Below the pieces are notes generated by a model. It was not told where the DNA came from. It saw only the letters and a program-made list of their open reading frames with translations, and did no database searches. Positions 17,546 through 27,200 of a DNA stretch of 64,000 nt are shown here, piece after piece (position 1 is the first letter of the stretch; each line of letters opens with the position of its first letter). The position numbers were made by a program, and so were the translations under genes. Source of the DNA: Streptomyces sp. NBC_01549 (GTDB lineage: Bacteria; Actinomycetota; Actinomycetes; Streptomycetales; Streptomycetaceae); contig NZ_JAPEPW010000003.1 in NCBI RefSeq assembly GCF_026339955.1, forward strand, positions 744,001-808,000, in the 5' to 3' direction.

Positions 17546-18119
17546 GGCGAGGTCGACCATGCCGGTCAGTTCGGCGACCTCGGCGCCGTCTCGCAGTGTC
17601 CCGTTCTGGTCCAGGGCGGGATGCCAGAGAGCTTCGGGCAGTGAGCGGATTGCACGACGGACTGGCTCGGTGACCGCGTATCCGACCGAGAACCGCAGGT
17701 TCAATCCGTGCTCGCGCAAGGTCCGGATGTGGGTGAGGAAGGCTTTCGCGGATCCGGCGCTGTCGGCGCGGACCAGGATCTGGGTGCCATACCGGTGAGC
17801 GTCGGGGATCTGCGCGAGGGCGTCGTCCAGCACCGCGATGTGATCGGCGGCGGTGTTGGCTCCGGAGTTGCCCGGCCGCAGTCGGCCAGACATGGCCTCG
17901 CCGGTGTTCGCGAGGAAACACAGCAGCGGATGAAAGCCGAAGCCGCCTTTGTAAGTGGGCGCGGCCTGTTCCTTTTCCGAGTGGGAGGTGATCAGCGTGG
18001 CGTCGAGGTCCAGGACCAGGCCGGAAAGTTCTCGTCCGCCGGCCTGGACGGCGGGTATGCCCTGGCCGGTCTCGGCGGCCTGCATCCAGGCGACTTCCCG
18101 GGCTGAGGCGCGGGCCGCT
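17546..18119 (-). pseudogene. IS1380-family transposase remnant
   Basis: Central fragment of an IS1380-type transposase, diverged from the intact copy: LAARASAREVAWMQAAETGQ, then LVLDLDATLITSHSEKEQAA and TYKGGFGFHPLLCF, LRPGNSGANTAADH, ILVRADSAGSAKAF. It breaks off after GMVDLAG near 17546. On the other side the IS630-type element interrupts it at 18119; a short in-frame continuation (TMLMQARVT) resumes beyond 20016 and ends near 20050. Confidence 0.85.
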
Positions 18120-18218
18120 AGTGCTCTGACCGGGAAGGTTCACCGGGTTGTAGGAGGCGGCAGCGTTCGCGGAAATCCGTTTCGGGGGTTGCTGCGGTGC
18201 CTCTACTGTGGCGCGGTG

Positions 18219-18749
18219 ATGACTGAGGTGATCGTTCTCAACGGTGGTTCCAGCTCCGGGAAGTCCGGGATCGCCCGGTGTCTGCAGGCGGTGCTGCCGG
18301 ATCCGTGGCTGGCTCTCGGGACCGACACGCTGGTTGACGCGATGCCCGCGTCCATGCAGGCGTCGGATGCGGGGATCGAGTTCGCTCCGGACGGAGAGGT
18401 GGTCGTCGGGCCGGAGTTCCGGACGCTGGAAGCGGCATGGATCGAGGGAGTCGCCGCGATGGCCCGTGCGGGCGCCCGGGTCATCGTCGATGAGGTCTTC
18501 CTCGGCGGAGCGGACTCGCAGCAGCGGTGGTAGAAGACTTTGCGTGACCTGCGGGTGCTGTGGGTCGGCGTCCGGTGTGACGGTGCGGTTGCCGCAGGCC
18601 GTGAGGTCGCACGAGGCGATCGGGTCATCGGGATGGCCGTGTCTCAGGCGGATGTGGTCCACCGGGGCGTGGTCTATGACCTGGAGGTGGACACCACGCA
18701 TGCCGAGTCGATGGAGTGCGCACGGGCCATCGCCGCACGTGTCAGGTGA
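18219..18749 (+). pseudogene. cpt: Chloramphenicol phosphotransferase-like, amber stop
   Basis: ATG 18219 opens MTEVIVLNGGSSSGKSGIAR with the P-loop GGSSSGKS, followed by WLALGTDTLVDAMP (equivalent of the catalytic Asp of Streptomyces venezuelae Cpt) and GPEFRTLEAAW. After FLGGADSQQRW a TAG at 18531-18533 interrupts; the same frame then continues KTLRDLRVLWVGVRCDG, ARGDRVIGMA, YDLEVDTTHAESMECA and stops at 18749. Total length with read-through (about 176 codons) equals the family length. Only one base change seems to inactivate it. The native enzyme phosphorylates chloramphenicol. Confidence 0.88.
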
Positions 18750-18794
18750 TCGACAGCGCGGCTGTCTGCCGCTATGACCGGGGCGCCGTGATGA

Positions 18795-19916
18795 TCAGGC
18801 CGCTGGGGCCAGGGGCCGTCCTCCCCAGCGGATGCCCTTCTCGCTGCGGATCCGGGAGCGTTCGCGGCGTTGGGCGGCCAGCACGTCGGGGTGGCGGGCA
18901 TGGGTGTTGCGCCAGCGCAGGTAACGGTGCAGCTCGCGGGTCTGGACGGTGTGGTTGGGGTGGTTCGAGTTGGCCAGGGTGAACTGCCGCAGCGGTCCGA
19001 AGTGCGCTTCGATCGGGTTGGCCCAGGAGGCGTTGGTCGGGGTGAAGCACAGTTCGACCTTGTTCTTCTTCGCCCAGCGGCGGATCTTGTTGCCCGTGTG
19101 GGCGGAGAGGTTGTCCAGGATGATGTAGATCGGGGCGCCGTCGGGGCGGGCGGCCCGGATCGACTTCAGGGCCGTGAGGGTGTTGGCCGTGCCTTTGCGG
19201 CGGCGGTTGACGCCCCACAGGGTGTCGTCACCGACGGAGTAGCAGCCGTGGAAATAGGTGATGCCGTGGGTGCGGTGGTAGGTCGCCGGCAGCCGGTCGG
19301 GCCGGCCGCGTTGGGCCCAGCAGGATCCTGCGGTGGGCCGGATGCCCAGCGGGCCGAACTCATCGAAGGCGAACGTGCGGTCCGGGAAGTGCTCCAGGAC
19401 GTGCTCGATCCGGTCGAGCTTGGCGTCGCGGGCGGGGTCGGTTGACTCCTTCCACGTCTTGGTGCGCTGGAAGGTGACCCCGCGGCGGGCCAGTAGCATT
19501 CGCAGAGCCTCACGGCCGATGCGGATCACCCTGCCGTGGACTTTGCGCAGATAGGCGGCGAGTTTGCGGATGGACCAGCGGGTGAAGGGCTGGTCGAGTT
19601 TGCGGGGGCGGGTGGTGGCCGTCTGGATGACGAAGTCCTCGTCGTCAGGGCTGAGCAGGCGGGGACGGCCTCCCGCCCACTGAGGGTCCAAGCAGGCCAG
19701 GCCGATCTCGTTGAACCGGTGGATCACATCGCGCACCGTGTCCTCGTCGGCTTGGACCAGCTGGGCGATCACCGGAACCCGGTTACCTCCGGCCGAGGCC
19801 AGGATCATCATCGCGCGCCGGTAGCGCACCGTACTGGTGCTGCCCCGGCGCACGATCTGCTGAAGCCTCTGCCCTTCCTGGTCGGTCAGTCTGCGGACCT
19901 TGACTGGCTCTGCCAC
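18795..19916 (-). CDS. IS630-family transposase
   Basis: A 373-residue protein from GTG 19916, chosen for GGAGG a few bases upstream. N-terminal helix-turn-helix region (VRRLTDQEGQRLQQIVRRG; VIAQLVQADEDTVRDVIHRF), winged helix TRWSIRKLAAYLRK, then the DDE core: Asp in RTFAFDEFGPLGI, Asp in YIILDNLSAHTG, Glu in TNASWANPIEAHFG. Apparently intact. It ends 46 bp from the end of the phosphotransferase pseudogene, with which it is convergent. Confidence 0.92.
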   Translation of the reverse strand: MAEPVKVRRLTDQEGQRLQQIVRRGSTSTVRYRRAMMILASAGGNRVPVIAQLVQADEDTVRDVIHRFNEIGLACLDPQWAGGRPRLLSPDDEDFVIQTATTRPRKLDQPFTRWSIRKLAAYLRKVHGRVIRIGREALRMLLARRGVTFQRTKTWKESTDPARDAKLDRIEHVLEHFPDRTFAFDEFGPLGIRPTAGSCWAQRGRPDRLPATYHRTHGITYFHGCYSVGDDTLWGVNRRRKGTANTLTALKSIRAARPDGAPIYIILDNLSAHTGNKIRRWAKKNKVELCFTPTNASWANPIEAHFGPLRQFTLANSNHPNHTVQTRELHRYLRWRNTHARHPDVLAAQRRERSRIRSEKGIRWGGRPLAPAA

Positions 19917-20035
19917 CGCGCCTCCACGCACCAGATTGGATGTCGGTACACATCCAACCGCGCGCAAGTCCCGCACCGCGAACGGCAACCCGGTGAACCT
20001 TCGCGGTCAGAGCACTAGCGTCACTCGCGCCTGCA

Positions 20036-20311
20036 TCAACATTGTGATGCGCCGCCTGGGCACGACCTGGTGGCACTGCTGGTGGGCTGTGGGGTCGGGT
20101 CGGAGGTGGCGCCCGAGCTGCCGTCGCTGCCCAGGCCGAGCAGGAGACCGAGAGCGGCGATGACGCCCACTGCGGCAGTGATGGCGCCGGCCAGATCTCC
20201 GCGAGTCGGGACGCCGGTATGGGTGCGCGCCGTGTACTTGAAGACGGTGACTCCCACGACGCATCCCACGATGAGGATCAGCACCGCCTCGGGGGCGATG
20301 TGTATGGTCAT
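20036..20311 (-). CDS. Small membrane protein, unknown
   Basis: A 91-residue protein from ATG 20311 with GGAAGAGA upstream. Two hydrophobic helices (AVLILIVGCVVGVTVF at about 9-24 and AITAAVGVIAALGLLLGLG at about 43-61) are joined by a short polar loop (KYTARTHTGVPTRGDLAG) and followed by a Ser/Pro/Thr-rich tail. Codon use looks real. No family recognised. The tail overlaps the decayed IS1380 end, so its native C-terminus may have been altered. Confidence 0.6.
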   Translation of the reverse strand: MTIHIAPEAVLILIVGCVVGVTVFKYTARTHTGVPTRGDLAGAITAAVGVIAALGLLLGLGSDGSSGATSDPTPQPTSSATRSCPGGASQC

Positions 20312-20669
20312 TGCTGTCTCTTCCCGCCCAAACTAGGAGAAATTTCCTGAATTTGGGCAAAAAAAAAGCCCCCCACCTCGAAAGAGGAAGAGGACACACT
20401 GGTGGTGTCATGAAGTGCTTGCCGCTAGGACGCACTTCTCCCTGGGTTGGTTCTCGCTCAGTGCTTTGGCTCGCCAGCCTCCTCGGTGTGCGCAGGGAAC
20501 CTATTGCTCGCCAATCATGAGTCAGTGGCCGACGCTACGTCAACTCCCTGACAGAGGTGGAAGCTCTGCTCCGCGGCGACTACCTCTTCCTGGTGCTGGA
20601 ATCGCCAATGCCCTCGACCTAGTGGCGGGCCAACCAGGCCAAACGCGGAAACTAGTTGACAAATCTGAT
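20312..20669. other. Intergenic region with an A9 hairpin
   Basis: About 360 bp with no convincing gene. At about 20356-20372 GGGC and GCCC flank nine consecutive A residues, a tiny hairpin with an A9 loop, very unusual in this GC-rich DNA. The palindromic GAAATTTC lies just before it. The stretch 20525-20590 (GRRYVNSLTEVEALLRG in one frame) could be a further transposon scrap. Confidence 0.35.
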
Positions 20670-21026
20670 TCCACAGAACCTGCGACTACCTCGCCAGCCC
20701 CGGCCTGCGCCGTGAGATCCACGGTGGGCTCCAGGTCGTGGAGAACTGGAACTCGGCGAACACCGTGCTGCACTACGGCAAGGTCGGCGCCCTGACCGGC
20801 CCGGACAAAGAACACGCCGAGACGAGCATGCTGGCCCTGCACCTGCTCCAATCCGCGCTGGTGCACGTCAACACCCTGCTGCTGCAGCAGGTCCTCGCCG
20901 AGCCCGGATGGGCGGACCGGCTCGGCGACGAGGACCGGCGCGGGCTGACCGCCTTGTTCTGGTCGAACGTCAACCCGTACGGCACCTTCCGCCTGGACAT
21001 GGACAAGCGCCTGGACCTCGGGGTGA
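20670..21026 (+). pseudogene. tnpA: Tn3-family transposase, C-terminal remnant
   Basis: In the frame containing the GTG at 20738, it reads LRREIHGGLQVVENWNSANT, GALTGPDKEHAETSMLALHL, VNTLLLQQVLAEPGW, RGLTALFWSNVNPYGTFRLD and MDKRLDLG, the conserved end of Tn3-family TnpA proteins. Roughly 850 N-terminal residues are missing. After about 21026 the frame leaves family similarity. It may be one end of the unit that ends with the resolvase at 29012. Confidence 0.8.
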
Positions 21027-21286
21027 CCAACGCGATTCCCAGGCCCCGGACGGAACGCCAGGCCCCTACGAAGCACGACGTTGTCCTGATGAACGGTGGG
21101 CAGCAAGGCGAGCCGAGGCCTCATGAGTGAATCAGACGGCAAGAGCCAGGACACGGTCGACCTTGTCGGGTCCGGGCCAAGGTCTGGGGCCTGTCGGCAA
21201 CGATCAGGACTACGAGTGCCAGCAGCGGTGCGCGCGACGGCCTGTGGCAGGGCGCTGCTGGCACGCTCCGGGTAGCAACGTCAACG
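21027..21286. other. Gap between Tn3 remnant and giant gene
   Basis: No gene recognised. It may contain the Tn3-type end and the junction with the giant gene. Coding-like sequence in another frame (QDGNWSQVLAVDLTQLGVP, about 21470-21520) further right suggests the giant protein once continued upstream. Confidence 0.3.
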
Positions 21287-24200
21287 GTGAGACAAAAGAA
21301 AGCCCTTCGGCATCAAGATCGCGTTCTGGCGGTCGGCCGAGGGCCATGGGTCAGCGCACCATCGAACCATGGCCGCTGTCGAAGCACCGCCCGCGAGCGA
21401 GGGGTAGCGCAACAACCCGACTTCCGCGCCATCCCCCGGCTGACGCGTCTCCGCGCGGCCGCAGGACGGGAACTGGTCCCAGGTCCTCGCGGTCGACCTG
21501 ACGCAACTGGGGGTGCCGTTAACGAACGTGTTGATCGCTACAGCTTGGGGTTGGCCACTGTGTATACCGGTTCCGATTCGACTGCCCTCACGGACGTGCC
21601 AGGCGATGTGGTGGATCTGGTTCCGGTGCGAATGGGCGACCTGGGGGTGCACGCGTCGCTGGCGGGCGACTGGCTGAAGCGGGACGGGGCGGCGGGGGGA
21701 GTGGATCTGGGAACGCTTCTGGGGCCACGGGCCCGGGTCGTGGATTTCTCCGGATACTACGTGGGGGGTGCGATCAACCCGGCCTACGTCGGCGGCCCGG
21801 ACGTTGACGGTAAAACCGGTCTGCGAAAGGTGAGTTGGCGGCGGGATGCGGCGCGGTTCCTGCCGTCCTCGGCGGCTGACTGGCGGCCGTGGCCGTGGCC
21901 CGCCGGCATGGTTCCGTTGGGTTTGATGCTGCACGGCAGCGCCGAGGCGCTGGCGCTGGTGGTGGGCGGGTCGACCAGAAGGGTGGTCGACGGAGTAGTG
22001 GGAGCGGTGGCGCGCGACCTGGCCCAGGGGCGGTCCCTGGCGGACCCGCTGGTGCTGCTGGCGTGCTATGCGGCGCGAGCCGTGCAGGAGGTCGCTGACG
22101 CGGCGGGTCGGCTGGTGTGGGCCACGTCGGGTGTGGTGCAGGTGGGCGCCGAGCCGATCGATCTGGACGAGCCCTCAGCGGGAGAGAAGGTGCGTCTCGC
22201 CATACGCCCCGGCAGTGACGGAGCCAAGGGGGGGTTCGTGTCGGCGTGGCCGCAGGGTGCGGCAGGGGACCTTGCGCGCTTCGCCACCAGGCGGCGTTTC
22301 CCGGGGCCGGGAGAGTGCGGTTGGCTGGTCGAACAGCTCGCTCCCGAAGGCGTCGGCGCCCCGGCGGTGGTGCGTCCGACGCGGTTGAGGGGAGAACGGC
22401 TCCTCGGCTGGTCGTATTTCGACCGGCGTGACCGTGCTTCCCGGGCTCGCACGCTGGCCTCGGACCACCTGGGCGCGGCGTACGTCTCGTGGACGGCGAA
22501 CGAGGACTACCGGCCGGGCAGCGCGCGCCAGAGGGGCGAGGGCCGGGAGTCGCAGCCGTGGCATGTGCGCGAGCACGGACTCCTGCCGTTCGACGTGGCG
22601 CGGGTGCTGGTGGTGCCGGTGTACTTCGCGCACGGCCGTTTCCTGGTGTACGACCAGCAGACCGGGACCAGTTATCGCGAGGAGCCGGTGGAGTTCGGGC
22701 GACGGCTGGCCCGGGACCGTGCCGCGTTGGCTCCGGAGCACTGCGGTGAGGTGCTGCTGCTGACCGACTTCGCCCCGGTCTCCGCTCAGGTGGCGAGGGC
22801 GGTGGCCCGCGGCTTCGGCGGTCGCGGCGTGATCACCGCGGACCGGCCCGGTGTGCTGTCCGTACGCGGGGAGCCCGCCACGGGCCGGGACGGGACGTGC
22901 ATCGCCTTGCTGCCTTGGGGCGAAGGCCGCTCGGACCCGGTGTGGACCTCCACCGACGCGCACGGCGGCTCGCATGTGCTGGGCGGCCCGGAACTGCCCC
23001 GCTTCGTCATGCCTTCCGCCCTCGGCGCTCGGCTGCCCGGGACCGTGAGGGCGCGTGCGTCCCTGCCGCCGGCGTCGCTGGACGCCGCCCCCGTGGGGTT
23101 CCACGACGCGCCCGTCACGGCGGAGCGGTCCCAGGACGCGGTCCCGGGAACCGGGACGCCGCCCGTGCCGGAGTCGTCCGCCGCCGACCGGGACCGGCTG
23201 GCCGGAGATCCGGCGGGCCGAGCGCCGCACGGCGGCGAGGAGCCGGGACCGCGGCCGGTGTTGCTCGGCGAGGTCCGGGTCCACAGCCTGGCGCATGCCC
23301 ACGCCGTTCCGGCCGCGGAGCTGCGCACCCGGGTGGACACGGCGCTGAAGGGAGTGGACGAGCAGTCCCGGCGCGTTGTGGCGAAGGAGATCGGGAAGCT
23401 GCTCGGCGCGGCCGTGCACCCGGTGCAGACCCACGTCGACACGGCCGGTGCCGCGAGCCACGGCGACCACGGGGGGCACGGGCCGCGGGAACAGGAGCAG
23501 GAGTGGGCCGAGGCACTGCTGCGCGGGCTGCGGATCGGACGTGACGACGCGCTGGTGCACATCGCCTTCGCGCCGTCCAAGGCCCCGGCGGTGGACGAAC
23601 TAGAGCCGTTCGCCGCCCGCGATCCGGCCGTCACCGACGGCACGTCGAAGTACGTGGAGGTGAGCAACTCCGAGGAGCGGTCGGATCTGATCAACATCGG
23701 CGCCGGCGTGGTGCTGGAGACCTTCGTCTACGAATCGACGAAGCACGTGGGGGTCGGGCTCGGCGTGCACTTCATCCCCCGCAAGCAGTTGGAGGTGTCC
23801 CACGAGCGGGAGGTCCGCCACCTCGACGGCAGCCGCCTGATGGACAGCCCTCGTGGGACGTACCGCACCGGTACCGACGTCACGGTAGTCGTCCAGCGGG
23901 CGGACGGCAGCCAGGTGACCGGCGTCGTGCACGTTCCCGAGCACGAGGTCGAGTACAGCGTCGTGTCGTCCCTCACGAAGCCCGCGGAGGCCGGAAGCAC
24001 CGAGATCCGCCGCATCGCCGCCCCCGAAAGGTTGCTGGACCACCCCTTCGGTGTGACAAAGATCGACCCCGAGCCAGTACTGCGCGCCATCGGCGGTGCG
24101 CTGCTGTCGGCCGGCTATACCGGGAACGACGCCGCACACGTCGTGCACGAGGTCGCCGAGGAGGTCTTCAACAGCGAGCAGGCGCAACTGGTCAACCACT

Positions 24201-27200
24201 CCCTGTTCGACTCCACCTACCGGTCCGGCCTCATCGAGGGCCACCACTTTCTCGGCAACGTCCGGATCGCCCTTGAACTGGTGTCCGTGCGCCGGGCACC
24301 GGACATCACCGGCGACGACGCGCCGCCCCTGCGGATGGACGTGGGATACGCGGTCGAGACCAGCCACGAGCGATCCCACGGCTACGACGTGCCCGGTGAG
24401 GTGGCCGCGGTCCTCCGGCTCCCGGGGCCCGCCATGCGGGTCGTCGCCGGAGGTTTCGGATTCGAGCTGACGGACACGTACACGAACGCGGTCGTGGAAG
24501 CGCACGGGGCGAAGTTCGCCGCGCGGTTCGGCGGCGGGCAGGCCCGTTACGAGGCGGCCGTCCAGGCGGTGGTCACCATCGACAGCCGCCGCGGCAACTG
24601 GACGACCGACCCGCGCAAGCCGTTCTACCCCCGCAAGCGTGTCGAGGGCCCCATCACGGTGGACGACATCAATGCCGAGATCGTCGTGCCGCTGTCCTCG
24701 GCCGCCGACTTCGAACGGGACATCTCGACCCGGCGTTCCAGGACGGAGCGGTTCGCCGACCACCTGGAGACCTTGTACGCCCACGCGGAGCCGCTCGGCC
24801 GGTCCCCAGAGGGAGGCGCCGGCGACGGAGCGGTGATGCGGTCGGCCGACAATCCGCTCCAGGACGCCCGGCCCGGCGCGATGCGGGCGCTCCTCGCCCC
24901 CGGCACTCCGGACCGGTACCTGCGAGGACTCCTGCCCACCGCCCTGCGGCCGATACGCAGCCGGCTGGACCTCGTCGAGGCGGTCCCGGTGCTCCTGGCC
25001 CTGGCCCAGGAGGGCACGGACGGAGAGCGCGGCGGTATCCAGCTCATCGTCCAGGACCCCGAACTGGCCGAATTCCTGCGCGAACAGGTCGCCGGGATCT
25101 GGGATGACGAGGCTGCGGGGCGCACCGCGGTGAACAACGCCCTCGCAGCGCTCCGGATGGCCGACGGCGAACTGCGCAGGCTCTCCTCGCACCACCTGCT
25201 GACCCTGCTCGCCACCCACCCGCTGGTCGCGCTGGCCGACGACTCCCGGGTACTGATCAGCCGGCACAACCCGCACGACCGCAAGGCCCGGGAGTACGTC
25301 GTGCACCGCGACGGCCGAGTCCGGCGCGGCGCGCGCACCTCCCCACACTCCGGCTCGTACGCCGACGACGTGCGGACGCTGGTCTCCGCCCTGAACCCGG
25401 GCGGCGCCACCTGGCAGTTGATCACCCGCAGCGGCATGGGTTCCGCCGTGGTCCCGTCCGCTCCGGGCATCGGCAGGGTGCTGCGGGCTGTCGAGAACGC
25501 GCTGCTCGTCATGATGGACTCGCGCACCCCGGTGGACGAGGGGCTGTTCGACACCAGGCACGACGTGCCGGACCACCGGCAGGGGACCCGCATCCGCACC
25601 GAGATGATGAGGAAGCTCGGCACCGAGCTGAGCTCCGCCAAGATGCGGGTCCAGTACGACCGCCTGGCGCGCTCGAACCTGCGGGTCACCGTCACGGTCA
25701 AGGGGCAGCAGTTCTGGAACCGGCCGCGGCACTTCGTGATCGAGGTCAACAGCAACCTGCTCGGGCGCCTGGACGGCAACGTCCCGGCCGTCGGCCAGGA
25801 CGTGTCCGTCGACCTCCAGACCGAGGGAACACTCGGATCCGCGACCGAGTCCGCCCAGGAGACCGTGGGATTCGTCAGCTTCGACGCGACCGTGACGGTC
25901 GAGGTGGTGCCCCTCACCAAGTTCAGCCTCACCGACTCCTACACCGAGGCCGAGGGCGGCAAAGAGAAATCCCGGGAACTGTCGACCGCGGAAACCGAGT
26001 TCCGGCGCACCACCACAGCGTCCGGCCTGGCGGCGCTCCCCAGGTACGACGCCAGGTACGGGATCGCGATCACCGAGTTCGACTCGGACGGCAAGGCCAT
26101 CAGACGGGTGGCGCACTCCGTGGACGACGAAATCGCCCCCGTGGTGCCCATGGCGTTCAAACCGCCTACCGAGGGGCTGCCCGAATACCTCGAAGGGCTG
26201 GACGAGTTCTGGCCGATCGACGAGGCCACCGCCGCGCAGTTGAAGGCCCGGCGCTACCGGTTCGACATCACGGGCACCACGGGTGTGTCCCTGCACCTGG
26301 CCAACATCGAACGCCTGGTCGACCCCGTCCTGGCCATGATCCGGTCCCACGACGACAAGCACGGCATCCATCGCACCTTCGCCGAGCGCATGGCACTGGA
26401 GACCCAGGTCCGCGACTACATGGACAACGCCTATTTCGGCTCCCACCTCTCGCGGCTGGTCGGCAACCGCGGCATGCCCGGAATGCTCCCCTACCTGCGC
26501 CACTGGTTCCCGCGCCCGCGCAACTGGCAACGCGGCAAGGTCCGCAACATCAAGTCCTCGCTCAACATCTCCCTGTTCTTCGTCCCCACGTCGTCACCGT
26601 CCGCGAAGTGGGACGCGGAGGCACGGGAGGCGAAGTCGAAGGCCACGTCGATGAGCCGGAACATCCACGAGGCCGTCACTGAGCAACGGCACGGCAAATA
26701 CGGCCAGTTCTTCCACAGCACCAAGATGAACCCGGAAGTGCACTTCGCCGGAAACTCCTTCGGAACCCCCGGCCCGCAGGCGCGCTTCGCGGTCGTCGCC
26801 TCGAACGAGAGGTACAAGGAGCACAGCGTCGAGGGCTTCACCATGGAAGAGGTGCTCAAGGAGGGCATCGACACGAGGCACATGTCCGCCGTAGTCGAGA
26901 TCTCGTTCAACACCCGGTTCAGCAAGAATATGCCGGTGTCCTCGACCGGCCGCTGGTTCCTGGGCGACGGCACCAGCCAGTTGGAGATGCCGACCGCCCT
27001 GCACGACCACCTCCTCTCCGCCGACCCGCTGGAGAGGTGGACACCGGTGCTCCAGCGGCCCGACGCCACCGAGGCCGAACGCGCCGCCGTGCGCCGCCCG
27101 CTCAGCGCGCCCCTGGCCTACGACACCGCGCACGCCCACACCGTCATCGCCGGCGCGGAGATCGCGAGCATCGGCGGTGTGGCTGGCTGGGTCGCCAGGA

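Larger units (their letters stand above)
18121..20015 (-). mobile_element. IS630-type element carrying a resistance-like gene
   Basis: Ends are 30-bp inverted repeats beginning GTGCTCTGACCG (left 18121-18150; right 19986-20015 inverted) with one mismatch, each flanked by TA (18119-18120, 20016-20017), the target duplication expected for IS630. Inside are the transposase (minus) and a broken chloramphenicol-phosphotransferase gene (plus) in convergent orientation. At 1895 bp it is longer than a simple IS630 element (about 1.2 kb), the surplus being the passenger gene. It has inserted into an IS1380 remnant. Confidence 0.85.

Noticed and set aside
23600..26530. 976-codon open frame on the minus strand
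   Set aside because: Antisense shadow of the giant gene; His/Arg/Gly/Val-rich with no domains, while the plus-strand protein has coherent strand patterns.
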